In this document: one piece after another, positions 33,065-45,265 of the stretch
Layout: every line of letters starts with the position of its first letter
Numbering within the stretch: the stretch's first letter is position 1
Assembly: GCF_026745355.1 (NCBI RefSeq)
Contig: NC_079206.1
Location: forward strand, 21,035,399 to 21,099,398
Length of the DNA stretch: 64,000 bases
DNA from: Beta vulgaris subsp. vulgaris
Lineage: Eukaryota; Streptophyta; Magnoliopsida; Caryophyllales; Amaranthaceae
Direction of reading: 5' to 3'
The notes under the pieces: model-generated
The model's database searches: none
What the model saw: only the letters and a program-made list of their open reading frames with translations
Told to the model about the DNA's origin: nothing
Program-made: the position numbers and the translations under genes

Positions 33065-36000
33065 ATGGATTCGTCCTCTTCATCGAACAATCCCGGCCGC
33101 TCAAAGGTTGGTACTAACCTTAGAATAGAGGGCCTGTCTTCCTCGGCATCTTCTTGAGTTGGACCTATCTCGGGCCGGACATGCATTTTTTATCTTTAGT
33201 CATGGATGGCAAAGTCAGACGACCCAGTCTTTACCTATGCAGGGTAATCTGGCGCGCGTCAAGCAAACAACTCGTATCAGACGAGGGGTTAACATGCCGG
33301 CCTCCAGCTCGGAAATGGAGGCATCAACTGGACGGATTCCCGCTGATGGAGAGCGAGAAGTCCAGAGTGCTCGTCCTGCAAACCCAAGCCCGTCTCCTGA
33401 ACTCGTCCAGGAGGAATCTGAAGTTCGGGGCTCTCCAGACCCCAACCCGTCCAATACAAGGGCGGCCTCAAATGAGTCGAACGAGGCCGAAACCTCTTCT
33501 AACCCGGATAGCGATTCAGACGAGCCATCCACCACTTCTTCTGAAATAAGGCGGCATCTAGGCCCCTTGTCTGACCCTAGGTATATCTTGGCCGAAAGCG
33601 GTTGGCTAGGACGAGTAGGTTCCTATCTTGACCACCTTTCTTCAGCCAGGCCCATGCCGGGGTATCGGTTTGTTCTTCCTGGCCGGGAGGACACTATACT
33701 TAGTGCTCCTGCTAGCCATTTCGTTGTTTATCGTCTGGCCTTAGATGCCGGACTGCACTTTCCTTCGCACCCCTTCATCAGCAGACTCCTCTATTACTAC
33801 AACATAGGACTCAACCAACTTGCCCCAAATTCCTGGCAAAACATCCTGACTTTCATAGCCGTCTATGAATTTGAAGGCGTCGATCCGTCCATGGCAGCTT
33901 TCTCACAAATACACTACGTCTCCAAGGTTCCCAAAACTGTTGATGGGGCCTGGTTTAGTGTTTGCAATCGTCAAGGCTTCATGACGTCTTGGGACAAGAC
34001 GTCCAAGATGCATGCTTGGAAGGCCGAGTTCCTGTTCGTCCAAGCTCCCACCGAGGCGGTAGCTAGACGATATCGGTTTACTAGCCGGGATGCTACCAAC
34101 CCTGGGCGAAAAGCGTCATTTCTGGAACTGGAAAACAGCTCGGCTGAAGAGTTGATGGAATACTTTAGGATTTCGGAGTATTCCATCAACGACGTCTCCT
34201 TCAAGGGTCCGTCCAACTGGATCCCTTTCAAGGAGATGTTTTACAGCGACGATTTCTTGGTCGCGGCCGATTTACGGTGGGCTGAGGATAGAGGTATACC
34301 CTGCAATAATCTCTAAGTAAATTCCCTTGTCCTCTTCTCAGGATCTTAACCATGCTTCCTTTTATGCAGACTCGGCGAAGGCAAAACTTCGGAAATCTTG
34401 GAGAGGAGACATGAGCTCGTTCAAGTTCGCAGACTATCTTTGGAAAGAATTCAGCAAAACTGGTGCAGAAAAGAGGACGGACACTCTGGTAAGTATATAT
34501 ATATATATACAATTTTTTTTTTAGTAAAGAGTCCGGTGCTGATTCTGGACGAGTTCACTCTTTATGGAACAAAGCGTCCTAGATTTTTCTAGACGTTTTC
34601 CTTCTTCGAAGAGCCAACGTCCTTGGTTGACTTCTGGACGAACTCGTTCTCCGTGGAGCAGGTCGTCCTAACTTTATTCTGGACGCCTTGCTTCCTCAAA
34701 GAGGAGAACGTCCTATCCTTATTTTGGACGCCTTGCTTCCTCGAAGAGCAGAACATCCTGGGATAACTTCAGGACGAGCTCCTTCTCTAGGGAGGAGGGC
34801 ATCATGAATTTTCACTCGGACGGGCTCCTGTTTCTTCTGATCCTTCCTTTTAAGTTAACTTTGGCTTTTTTCAGAAAAATTCCCCAACGTCCAAAGAGTT
34901 GGCGGAGAAACCGACCGTCAAGAAGAGACCGGCCACTACAAGCGAGGCCTCCCCCCCCTCCTAAAAAGGCAAGGGGGTTCACGGCCAAGCGGAAGAAAAC
35001 ATCGCGGCCAATTCCCAAGGTCGAGATCGAGATTCCGGCCAAGGAAGAGCTTCCCACGGCTGACGATCTGGCCATGGTGACCTACACTAGTCCTGCCGGC
35101 CCTCCTGCCACTGATCAGCCGAATACAGTTATCAACTTGGACGCGGCTGTGGACGGGTCAGCCTTTTCAGGTCCACTGGCCAAACTGGTAGGCCAGATGC
35201 CGGAGGCATATAGGACGGCCTCCCGTTCTTCTGGTGAGTCTTACTACTCGAATATCGTTAGAACCTTGCGGGTTGGCGGGCGGCCAATGATTCCCTCCAA
35301 CCGTCAGACGGTCGTAATACCCGTCAGAAATACTGACGAGTCACCTCTTTCAGATAAGGGAAAGGGCAAAGCTGAAGAAGCTCCGGCCGGCTCTCCAACT
35401 CTTTCTGACGACGAGTCTTCAGCCGCTTTTTCAAAGATGAGCTCGGCGGACAAAGAGAAGCTCAAGCTGGAGCTTTTCAAATGCTTCCCTGAAACTTACA
35501 CCAAGGGTTTGAGGGGAGCCTCATCAGGACATGTCGGCTGCATGTCTCAACTAGCTGCAGAGGTAACTTTTCTTTAGACGCCTTGAAATTTTATACTTAG
35601 ATATATTTCTTCAATTTTGCATCCGTCCTAACACTTTTCGGTTTTCCTTTGACAGCTCTTTGCTCGCAGTTTTATGGCCGAAGACTGGGCAAGGCAGCTG
35701 AGGAAAAAAAACAAAAAACTTGTTGCTGACGTTACTAAAGCTGCCAATCATGCCCAGTTCTCCATGGCCGAGCAGGAGTTACTGCACCAGCATTCGAAAA
35801 CAGCCTAGGAAAAACGGTTGGCTGAGATGGAGCTCCAAATCAAAAACTATCTCCTCCGGCTGACCAGTCTTCTGGACGAGAGGAATGTGGCCTTGGTGGC
35901 TGCGGCGGAACTCATGAGAGAGAACCGCTATCTCCGAGGGAAGGGCCATATGTTGAAGTTGGAACTTTCGGCCACCGAGGAGGCGGCCAAGGAGGCTATG

Positions 36001-36228
36001 AACGAAGTAATCAATACTTCGAAGGCTTAGGCTGTACAGGCCTTTGAAATGCTGGCCGAGGAGGACGACATCCCCAGGTATGTCCGCCGGCTAGAATTTC
36101 AAGAGAGCCTGCACAAGGCTAACATTAAAGGGGAGGAACCCCCCGTCTTCCAAGAATCCTCTGAAGACGAAGAGGAAGACGAAGCCGAAGCCCAAGACAA
36201 AGAGAACAACATTCTTCCAGAGGCTTAG
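33065..36228 (+). pseudogene. Antisense multi-exon gene in G1 ('gypsy-type transposon' protein family)
   Basis: This gene runs against pol, in the spacer between pol and the 3' LTR. The main open frame is 33159-34293; its 5' end may involve the ATG at 33065 and a small intron. Central residues (GYRFVLPGRED, LDAGLHFPSHPFISRLL, NSWQNILTFIAVYEF) resemble PF04195, 'putative gypsy type transposon', known from antisense ORFs in Tat/Grande elements. Likely introns follow GT-AG: 34294-34369, 34489-34874, 35563-35655. The last exons are Lys/Pro-rich, then helical, then acidic (EDEEEDEAEAQD), ending at 36226-36228. Breaks: a C-run frameshift near 34955 and in-frame TAGs at about 35806 and 36028. No function is established. 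Confidence 0.72.
34545..34805 (+). repeat. Tandem repeat inside putative intron 2
   Basis: About four copies of a unit near 60 bp containing TTCTGGACG(C/A)(C/A)(T/C)TGCTTCCTC and GAACGTCCT. The GGACG/CGTCC word recurs widely in the G1 spacer, and the words sit on both strands. Confidence 0.7.
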
Positions 36229-37122
36229 CCTTCCCCATTCGCCCTCTCGGCCGCAGGCCTTTTTGTACTTGTAGCTTTTTAGTTTTGCGTTGTAATTTTC
36301 AGATTAGCTTGTAATCTCTTCTTTCATCTATAAAAATTATATTTTTACATTTCCAATGCTTTACACTTTCATGCAATGGACGCCTTGCTTTATGATTGAA
36401 CATTTATGCCTAAGTACAAAGGCAATTCGTCCTAAAAGACTTCGTCTGATCCAATAGCTCTGTTTGGCCGAGTAGCTCAAGACATTATCAGTGCCTAAGT
36501 AAAAAACTTGTGACTTAAAAACTGCTAAGTTAATAACTGTTCGGCCTGAATTTGACAATCATTCGTCATTGGACAAAGACTTAGTTATTTTAATAAATTA
36601 TGCCCTATATGCCCCCTTCTTGGACGAGGAGGTTTTGAAACTTCCTTTGTTCAAGAAGGAAAAAAGACCATAATTTCTAAATAACTTGGACGTTTTATGA
36701 AGGTGATTGCAACCCGTCCATCTTTGTTGAATTATGAAATAACTTGTTCCTTTACTAAGGTTGTTATTTCTAAGTTTTGGCTTTTGGACGGAAAGTAGGA
36801 TACCTTTACTAAGGCGTCCTAATTCCAGCCGACCTTGTTTAGGAGATGTTTAACTCTTTAAGTAAACAGACGGCCATTTTATGTATTATCCATTTTAGGA
36901 TGATAACATGTTGCCGATCTCCTAATAGAAGGTGTTTTACTTGCTGCTCTGTTTATTAGTTAGCTTTGGACGATAGTATTAACTTAAGCAAATAAATCAA
37001 AAAAGACAGAGTCATAGAGGAAGTAGATGTATTATATGAATTTTGCTTGACGGATAGTCAAGGTACATGTATACATTTCTACTTTTTTCATTGAATGCAT
37101 TAAGAAAGATTAACAAGATACC
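36229..37122. other. G1 spacer between antisense gene and integrase
   Basis: About 900 bp without a supported gene. The stretch after 36228 (TTTTGCGTTGTAATTTTC, then an A/T-rich run) could hold the antisense gene's poly(A) region. The 65-codon minus frame at 36361 has no known feature. Confidence 0.45.
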
Positions 37123-38330
37123 CTAAACAAAGTATTTTTTCAAAGTATCAGAATTCCACGTCCTAGGAATAGAACGTCCGTCCATGCCTTCCAGACGAAA
37201 GGTGCCATTCTGAACTACTTCGATTATTTTGTAGGGTCCTTCCCAATTGGGAGTAAGCTTTCCTAGCTCTTTAGCTCGGCCGACCGCTTCCATCTTCTTA
37301 GACGAGGTCTCCAAGCTTCAGAGGCGCCTTGCAACTCTTTTGTTAAATCTCTGCCATTCTTACTTACAGAGTTGCATTCTCAGAAGTGCATTGCCCCTGA
37401 CTTCAGGAACTAAATCCAAAGCCGTCCGAAGAGCTGCCCATTGCATCTTCTGAGTACATCATCACCCCATGTTGGTTCCTCAACTCAATGGAAGGACGGC
37501 CTCGAGCCATATACCAGCATGAATGGAGTTTCTCCAGTGAGTTCTTGGCCGTTGTCCTTATTGACCATAAGACCAACTGCAATTCTTCACCCATAATCCC
37601 TTTGCATTATCTAACTTCTTTTTGATTCCGCCGACAAGATCTTATAAAAGCTTCGACCTGCCCATTGTTGTGGATGAGCCACTCAGCAAAGTGAGCTTTG
37701 ATTCCTTGATCGGCCAACCATTGACGAAGCTTGGGTGTTTCAAATGTGGTCCATTGTCAAAGACAATGGACGGGGCATACCAAACCTTGTGATGAGGTTC
37801 TTCCAGATGAACCCTTTGACGTCTTGGTGGTAATGCCTCTAGTGCTTCAGCCTCACCCATTTTGTAAAGTAGTCGACGGCCACTATTACAAACTCTTCTG
37901 GCCGGCCGCAATAGGAAAAGGGCCAAGAATGTCCATTCCCCATTTAGCAAAGGGAAGAGGAAAGAGGATTGGAGTTAAGTAATTGGACGGCTTCTGATAG
38001 ATGTTGCCATGCTTTTGACACTATCACATTTCTTTGCGTAAAGCAAGGCGTCCTCCTTCAAGGTCGGCCAAAAGTAGCCAGTCCTTAGAGCTTTTTCTGC
38101 TAACGCCCTCCCTCCAATGTGGGAAGCACAGGCTCCTTCATGCAGCTCTTTTAAAACGTCCAATCCTTTTCCTGCTGATGCACTTAAGAAGAGGCCGGTT
38201 GAAGGATTTTTTGTATAGAGTTTCATTCCACAACTCGAACCACTTGTCCCTAGCCTTCACGTACTTAGCTTCTAAAGGATCAAGAGGCAACCGGCCTGTC
38301 TTCTTGTACTCAACAATGGGACTCATCCAC
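37123..38330 (-). pseudogene. pol: G1 integrase, broken
   Basis: This enzyme inserts the element's cDNA. The zinc finger (H-H-C-C type) lies at about 38226-37990 with HEGACASHIGGRALAEKAL and YAKKCDSV, where the second Cys of the usual CxxCQ is changed to Val. The core is split over 37950-37642 and 37594-37403; APSIVFDNGPHL-type sequence marks the second Asp region, but frame changes scatter the rest. The C-terminal part (37314-37123) has LTPNWEGPYKIIEVVQNGTFRLE, the conserved tail of gypsy integrases, and ends at the stop at 37123. Confidence 0.85.
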
Positions 38331-38436
38331 TTATCTTCTCGGTTAAGAAACAGAACTTCCTCGGCTCAATGCTCTTGGCCGCCTTGACCTCCCAGAAGAC
38401 TGTTCTAGGACATCCCCTTCAGCCGAACTGGCTAGC

Positions 38437-39188
38437 TTAGAGAGGCATCAGCCTGATGGTTTTCAGATCTGGCACTTGATCTAGGACGAATCGCTTCAAA
38501 GACTTGATCTCCTCTTTTATCAAGTTCATATACTTACTCATGGACGCCTCCTTGCATTCGAAGTCTCCATTCACTTGGCTGACTACCAGCAGAGAATCAG
38601 TTTTAGCTTCAATTTCCAGGCTCCAGCCGCTTTGCACATTCTAATGCCGGCTAAGAGAGCTTCATACTTCTTCGTTGTTTAAGCCTGGAATTGGAACTTC
38701 ATTGCATACTCAAACTTGTCCCCTTCGCGTGACTGGAAAATGATCCCGGCACCACATCCATTAGCAGTGGATGATCCGTCCACCATTAGGGTCCAATGTT
38801 TCTTTCCCTCTGCTGGGTCCCGGACGTTTTCTACTATAGGCCGGGTAAGCTCTACAATAAAGTCCGCTAGAGCTTGCCCCTTGATTGCTTTTCCGGGCTC
38901 GAACGTCAAGTCAAACATATTGAGCTCAACGGCCCACTTCAACATTTGGCCGGATGCGTCCATCTTATGCAATACCTGCCTCGATGGCTGATCTATGTAG
39001 ACAAGAATACTGTGAGCAAGAAAATAAGGCCTCAACTTCTGACTAGCCATCAACAGCGCCAGGCCGAACTTCTCAATGGACGAATACCTGCCTTTTGCGT
39101 CCTTTAGCACATGGCTAACAAAATAAACGGGTATTTGTACTGAATTTCTTTTAGCGAGGAGAACAACACTTACCGCAAATGGGGACAC
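38437..39188 (-). pseudogene. pol: G1 RNase H and second, archaeal-like RNase H
   Basis: The frame at 39188-38679 first carries the native gypsy RNase H (VYFVSHVLKDAKGRYSSIEK and QALADFIVEL at the junction). It then carries a second domain beginning HWTLMVDGSSTANGCGAGI (catalytic Asp), which is the extra RNase H typical of Tat elements. A TAA interrupts it at about 38680. The rest continues at 38637-38437 with IEAKTDSLLVVSQVNG (catalytic Asp). Two RNase H domains in series support the Tat assignment. Confidence 0.85.
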
Positions 39189-40486
39189 GGCCAGGTAAAC
39201 ATACAGTTTTTCTCCCTCGCCTGGGCTGATTAGCCTAGGTAACTACCGAAGATGGTCTTTAACTTGCTGAAGTGCCTTCTCAGCTTCCTCCGTCCATTCA
39301 AACTTTGCATTCTTTTTTATCGTCGCAAAGAAGTGATGACACTTATCTCCTGATTTGAAAGGAACCGTCCAAGAGCAGCCAGACATCCCGTCAGACGTGT
39401 GCTTCCTTGACCTTGGACGGCGAGGTCATATCTAGAATTGCTGAATTTTGTCAGGGTTGGCCTCAATCCCTCGCTGATCGACCAAAAACCCTAGAAACTT
39501 CCAGCTACTACACCAAAGACGCATTTTTGCGGATTGAGCTTTAACTTGTATTTTCTCAAAGTGATGAAAGTTTCTCTCAAATCTTCCAAGTGATCTTTTT
39601 CTTCTCGACTCTTGACGATCATATCGTCAATATAAGCCTCCATATTTTTGCCAAGCTGCGGCTAAAAAACAGTGTTGATGAGCCTTTAAAAGGTGGCCGG
39701 CGCATTCCTCAAGCCGAATGGCATCCGGAGCCAGCCATATAACCTTTTTTCCGTGATGAAAGAGGTTTTATCCTGATCGCTCGGCCACATGGGAATCTGG
39801 TGGAAGCCTGAGTAGGCGTCCATGAAACTAAGTAGAGCATGTCCTGCTGTAGAATCAACCAGCCGGTCAATCTTGGGCAATGGAAAGCTGTCCTTAGGAC
39901 AAGCCTTGTTCAAATCCGTGTAATCTACACACATCCTCCAAGTACCATTCGGCTTGGGGACCATTACCACATTTGCCACCCAATCTGGATAATAGGTTTC
40001 ACGGATAAATTTGGATTTGAGAAGCTTCTGGACCTCTTGGTCGACGGCTTGATTCCTGGCCGGCCCAAGATGCCTCTTCTTTTGCCAGACTAGCTTCTGC
40101 CCCGGCTCAATATTCGGCCGATGCACCGCAACTTTAGGATATATCCCTGACATTTCCTCCACGGTATAGGCAAAAGCATCTTCAAATTCTTTTAGCAGCG
40201 CGATCAAGGCGTCCTTGATTTCAGAATTCAGGACGGACCCAATCTTCAATGTCCTTTCTGGACGCTCTGGTCTTAAACAGATCTCTACCGGGCTTTCTAC
40301 CGGCTCTGGACGTTCCAGTCCCAAGCTCATTATTGCCATAACCTCCTCAGATGATTTCTTTTCCTCTTTAATAGCCAAACACCTCCTTTTCTTACTAGGT
40401 AAAAGCATTGACGGCTTGCTCTCAGGATGGGGTAGCACTTGCACCTTCTCTACCTCTTGCTTTAACTCAATAATCTGACCCTTCAC
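39189..40486 (-). pseudogene. pol: G1 reverse transcriptase
   Basis: A 266-codon open frame (40486-39686) shows VAVHRPNIEPGQKLVWQKKR, WRMCVDYTDLNKACPKDSFP, FMDAYSGFHQIPM (first catalytic Asp) and RMPFGLRNAPATF, the standard gypsy order. A stop follows at once. The catalytic YIDDMIVKS box is intact in the next frame at about 39613-39636, followed by the thumb and connection (to about 39190) with several frame changes. Confidence 0.92.
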
Positions 40487-40585
40487 CTTCTCGGCCGAAT
40501 CATCTTCCCTGAGCTTCGGACGTTCTGCCTTTTCTTTCCAGGATGATGGTTTGAGGGTGGTAAGGTAGCATTCTCTAGCGGCTTG

Positions 40586-41065
40586 CTAATCTCCGCAAAG
40601 AGATCCAATCTTTCCCCCATCACACTCGAACTTCATCAGCATTAGATGTGTCACAATAACAGCCTTGATGTGATTTAAGGTAGGTCGTCCGAGAATGACA
40701 TTATAAGCAGTCAAGTCCCGTACTACCAAAAATTTCACAAAAAGCGTCAGAGCAGCATCTTTTTCCCCAACTCTGACGGGTAGGGTGACAGTCCCCATAG
40801 GATGAATGATTCCTCCGCCGAAGCCAATTATAGGATGATTTACATGCACCAGATCATTTTCATCAAGCTTCAACCAAGATAAACAATCAGCACTGATTAT
40901 ATCAGTAGAGCTTCCGGTATCAATCAGAATTCGCCTAACCCTGAGGTTGGCAATCTTCATTTCCACAACTAGAGGATCATCATGCGGCGTCCTTATCTTT
41001 CCTCGGTCCAACTCGCTGACCACTATTTTGGGGAAACGATCTGACTCGGCCTGGTTGGTGAGCAT
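40586..41065 (-). pseudogene. pol: G1 aspartic protease
   Basis: A 159-codon frame with RRILIDTGSSTDIIS (active site DTG at about 40908-40921) and YNVILGRPTLN (the ILG flap-side motif), as in gypsy retropepsins. It processes the Gag-Pol precursor. The local frame looks intact, but it is cut off from gag and reverse transcriptase by frame changes. Confidence 0.9.
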
Positions 41066-42874
41066 AACCTGACTGAGTTCCCTTAAATAGTTCTGGTGAG
41101 CATGCGAATCCTCCTGAAATGACCATTACTACATCATCATCTGTGCTTTCATCATCCTTCCTTCTTGCCTGATAGTTATCTTTCTTCTGGAATTTCCTTC
41201 CTGACGAAGGTAGATAAGAATTCATTCCTTTCGGGCCAGATCTTCTAATGCTCTCTTCAAATGCTTGCACTCGTTGGTCTCATGACCACAATCCTTGTGG
41301 AAATGACAATATTTGCTTTTATCTCTGTTATGGTAGGGCGTTTTCATTTCGGCCGGCGCCTTCAGCTCATGCTGACCTTTGATTTCCATAAGAATGGAAT
41401 ATTGATCTTTGTTGAACTCTATAGGTTCAACTGAGGCTGCCGGTTCAGATCGCCTACTCCTCTTAGACGAGGTGGTCAACGAAATCATTGCCCAAGTTTT
41501 AGCTTTCTTGGGCGGATTCTTTTTTGGCTGAACAGCCTCTTCAACTTTCTTTACCTCCGGCTGTTTTGCCTCAGCACAAACCTCCGTGGCATGAATGAAC
41601 ACTTCAGCTTCCTTCAAAGCTTCTGTTAAGGTTGTTATTTTCTTCTTCACCAAATCAAACTTGAAGCTTCCTGGTCTTAGACCTCGGATGAAGGCGTCAA
41701 ACGCTACTCCAGCATTCAGATCATGGATCTGCAACGCTTCCAAGTTGAATCTCTTCACATAACTTCTCAAGGCTTCTTTAGGCCCCTGCACCACTTTCCC
41801 TAAATGCATGCTTGTCTTTTGCTCTTGACGGTTTGCCACAAAATGGCTGGTGAACAAGATACTAAGCTCAGTGAAATTGTTCACTGAGTTGGGAGGTAAA
41901 TTGTTGAACCACTTCTGCGCCACGCCCTTCAATGTGGCCGGAAAGTTCTTACACCATGTAGCATCATCAACGCCCTGAACATACATCTGGTGCTTGTAAG
42001 CTGACAAATGATCATCTGGATCTGTTGTACCATCAAAAGGCTCAATAGTCGGGAGTTTAACCTTTGGGAAAGGAGGAGACTCCATGATTCTGACCGAAAA
42101 GGGAGTCGGTCAATTAATCTGGAGTGCCCCAGCCTGACCCTCAGTGCGTATGAACTCCCTGCGGTACTCCTTCAATACTGGATTTGAAGAGGTGTTAGCG
42201 AAGGCCTGACGCCTATACACCATTGGCTGCAAAACTGTCTTTTCTTGCCTTGGCTGAAAAGTCGAAGGTCCATGACTTCTTCCTGTTGTTTTAGATGGAA
42301 TTCTTAATGACGGATCCTTCATGTAAGGAGTAGACCCAGAGGCTGAACGCTGAAGAGCGGCAGCTCTCTTGGCCTCCAGGTACTCTCTAGCGTCTGTCTC
42401 CATCTTGTGACCAATGGGAGGAATATTATCTCCTGGACGGACAACCAGCTTCCAGTCCATCTTCCTCCTTGACTCACTAACAACTTGCTGCTTTCCTTTA
42501 GAAGGCGGCCTGGACAACTCTGGCCGAGGTGGCCGGCTAGTCCCTGGACGACCCTCTTGAGACCTTCCTTTGAGCGGCTCTGCTGCCTCTCCTCCTGGGC
42601 TTATCTGAACGAACAACATATTGTTCTTAATCTGCTCTTCCATGACAGCGGCCATTCTGGTCTAGAAGTCGTTTAAGACATTCTCCAAGTGACCAGCTTT
42701 CACTAGACGATCAAGGTTTTCCAGGATGACAGGGGTCACTGTCCTTCCCTCAAGATGAACGGAAGCATAATGCCTGTCCCGTCCTCGGGGTGGCCTCTTG
42801 TCATCCACAGTATCCTCTACTTGAACCCTGAAACTTCTATTCCTTGCAACGTTTGATGAGTGACAATCCGTCAT
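41066..42874 (-). pseudogene. gag: G1 gag, in three frames
   Basis: The N-terminal pieces lie at 42874-42662 and 42655-42110 (basic, Pro-rich). The capsid piece (42085-41222, 287 codons) starts at PFPKVKLPTIEPFDGTTDP and contains WFNNLPPNSVNNFTELSILF and LRSYVKRFN, the retrotransposon gag family. It ends with the histidine/cysteine-rich YCHFHKDCGHETNEC, a knuckle variant. The last part (41270-41066) leads to the protease. The first ATG, at 42874, lies about 15 bp inside the primer site. Confidence 0.9.
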
Positions 42875-42889
42875 TGTTGCGTCTTCCCA

Positions 42890-42901
42890 CAGACGGCGCC
42901 A
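42890..42901 (-). other. G1 primer-binding site
   Basis: The minus strand reads TGGCGCCGTCTG two bases from the 5' LTR end. This is a common plant gypsy primer site, usually assigned to a tRNA with a CGCCA 3' end; I do not assign the tRNA. Confidence 0.8.
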
Positions 42902-42903
42902 AA

Positions 42904-43390
42904 TGTTACATAGTATGAAACTTTTAAACTAATACAACAACTCCCAACTTCGGATTCTTGATTTGGAGACTTGTGCAACAATGATTGGGCTCGGATCCCG
43001 GTACAGACCTCTGATCAGTAACCTGCAAAAAGGGACCACCCTAGAGGTTTGGGTGGTATTTCTCCCTCCAATGCTTAAGTCAGATATCAGGTATATGAAG
43101 GAACTTTTAGAGAGAGAAAATAAAGAGAGAGAATTTATGGCAGAATAACAGTACTATTCTCTGAAAAAACGTACCTTTCCCCTGATTTTAAGGATTATTT
43201 ATACTATTTGAAATGATTATTGTACCTTGATGTCACCCTAATTTGGGAGCATCTGATTGGCTAAGCAGTAATATGGAGACACGTGGCAAATACTGATTGG
43301 TTAGCACACCTCACTTTTATACAGGAGTATAAGAGGTTTTAGCTGGGCCTAAGTACAGATTTGGGCCATAATAGTGGTTTTAGTACAACT
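42904..43390 (-). repeat. G1 5' LTR, inner part
   Basis: Matches 32043-32520. Cut by C2 at 43390 within TTTAGTACAACTTTTTCC, and continued at 55787. Confidence 0.9.
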
Positions 43391-44744
43391 TGTTATTTCC
43401 CTAGGAACACTATAAGAGGGGGGTGAATTGTATGTGTAGAAATAAACGTAACTTTTTGCGGAAATTTAAACTTAAACAGATAAACAAGCTAGAGGAACAC
43501 AAGGGATTTTTACGAGGAAAAACTTCTTGGGCCCAACAAGAAGAAAGAACCTCGACCACTAGGGATTTTAAACTCAACTCTTTCACTAATTAGGCCAAAC
43601 AACTTTGTTACAACCTAATTCTAATCTCGAGCCACACCTTGAGTTCCTAAAATTAAGTTCCTGAGCCACTATTCCCTTAACAGTAGTTCCTCTCAACTTC
43701 ACTCGAAGTTTTCTCACTCTTACTAGCTTTACTCAAAGCTTCTCTCTTACAGAACTTCACTCAAAGTCCCCTTACCCCAAAAACCAAAATACAATTGATC
43801 GAAATAAGCTTAGTGGAATCAGAGTAAGAAGGCAAAGAACAAATGGCTATTATGAGAGAATGAAGGCACTGACACTTAATTAGTTAAACTCACTTAATTA
43901 CTTAGTCAGACACACTTTGGAACTTATTTAGACTTCAATATTTATAGTGACAAACATATAGAACGTGGGAATTAAAATCGAGTTCATGTTAAAATCATTA
44001 TCCCATGATGTTCCTCCCCTTAAGGAACACGTTCCTTAACATATCCCATGATCCCATGATCTCGTTTTGGACGTGGACATGTTTTAGCCACTGCTCCTAA
44101 AGATTAGGAGTTTCTTGAGCTTTATCCGAAAATCAGTTAACTTTAAAAGGAAGTTAAAACTGAATTTTAATCTTTAATAAAATATTATCTTTTAAATAAA
44201 ATCCTCTTAAAAACCGAATAATTATTTTCTTTTCTTTTTCGAAAAACAAAATCTTTTATAAAAAGATTTTCTATTAAAACTGATTTTTACTTAGATAAAA
44301 ACGATTTCCTATTATTTAGGCATGACTTACTTAACTTAATAATCAAACCGTTATACTGCTTCAAGCCTAAGTCTAGTTCCTTTTACATGTTAAGTTCCTT
44401 TAACAGATTCGTATAGTGACATTTAGTTTGTTCCTCACAAAGGAACAAACTCTCATTCTCAAATATGATTACCAATGTTCCTTACCATCTTTACTTGTTC
44501 CTTTTACAATGGAACTAGAAAATAAAATGCCTTGCTTTTTTCTTCTTGATCATGTCTCCAGTATCACTTTTGAGAAACATCTTCACTTAGCCTTCGAAAT
44601 CCTTACTTGACTTCTTTCTTGAATTAGTATTCTCTTTATTCCTTTCAATGATACCTTAGAAAATCATACACTTAAATAACTCATTAGTTCACTACGTACT
44701 TTGCATCTTTGTTTCTTTGTCATCATCAAAACTAGGGTTCAACA
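43391..44744 (-). repeat. C2 3' LTR
   Basis: 1354 bp from TGTTATTTCCC to GGGTTCAACA on the plus strand. The polypurine tract (CTCCCCCTTTTTG, 44747-44759) follows. TATA on the minus strand near 43937-43946. Confidence 0.92.
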
Positions 44745-44884
44745 ATCTCCCCCTTTTTGATGATGACAACAAAGGTACAAACTAAGGAAATAACAAATAA
44801 TATAAGTGAATGAAAAAGATAAAACAATTAAGCAGAAAATGAAAAACAAAGCAGAATTAAGTAACCTACTTAATGTTTGAATTT

Positions 44885-44975
44885 GAATTTGAATTTTTCA
44901 TTTACCTTAACCTATTTTTGATTTTTCATTTACCTTAACTTATTTTTGATTTTTCATTTACCTTAACTTAACTTA
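44885..44975 (-). repeat. Short tandem repeat near the C2 polypurine tract
   Basis: Three copies of TTTTTCATTTACCTTAAC(C/T)TATTTTTGA-type units; the inverse of the C1 repeat at 12755-12850. Confidence 0.75.
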
Positions 44976-45265
44976 TTTACAGTTTGTTCCTTAAATCTTT
45001 TTCCCCCTTTGTCATCCTCAAAAAGAGTAGACTATATGCAAGCACCAATTTTCATTAAGTTAGAATTGCAAAGGATAAACTTGCTCAAACATCAATCACA
45101 GAATACTAGCCATTGCAAGGAAGAAATTATGCACAAATAATCACAAACAAAAACATAATAGCAAAAGTCATTTTTATATAGCACTTGTTCCAAAAAAAAA
45201 ACAAAGAAAGAAAAAGAAAAAAAAACAACAGTCTTGTTCCTCGAAAGGGAAACAAGAACTAAGAA

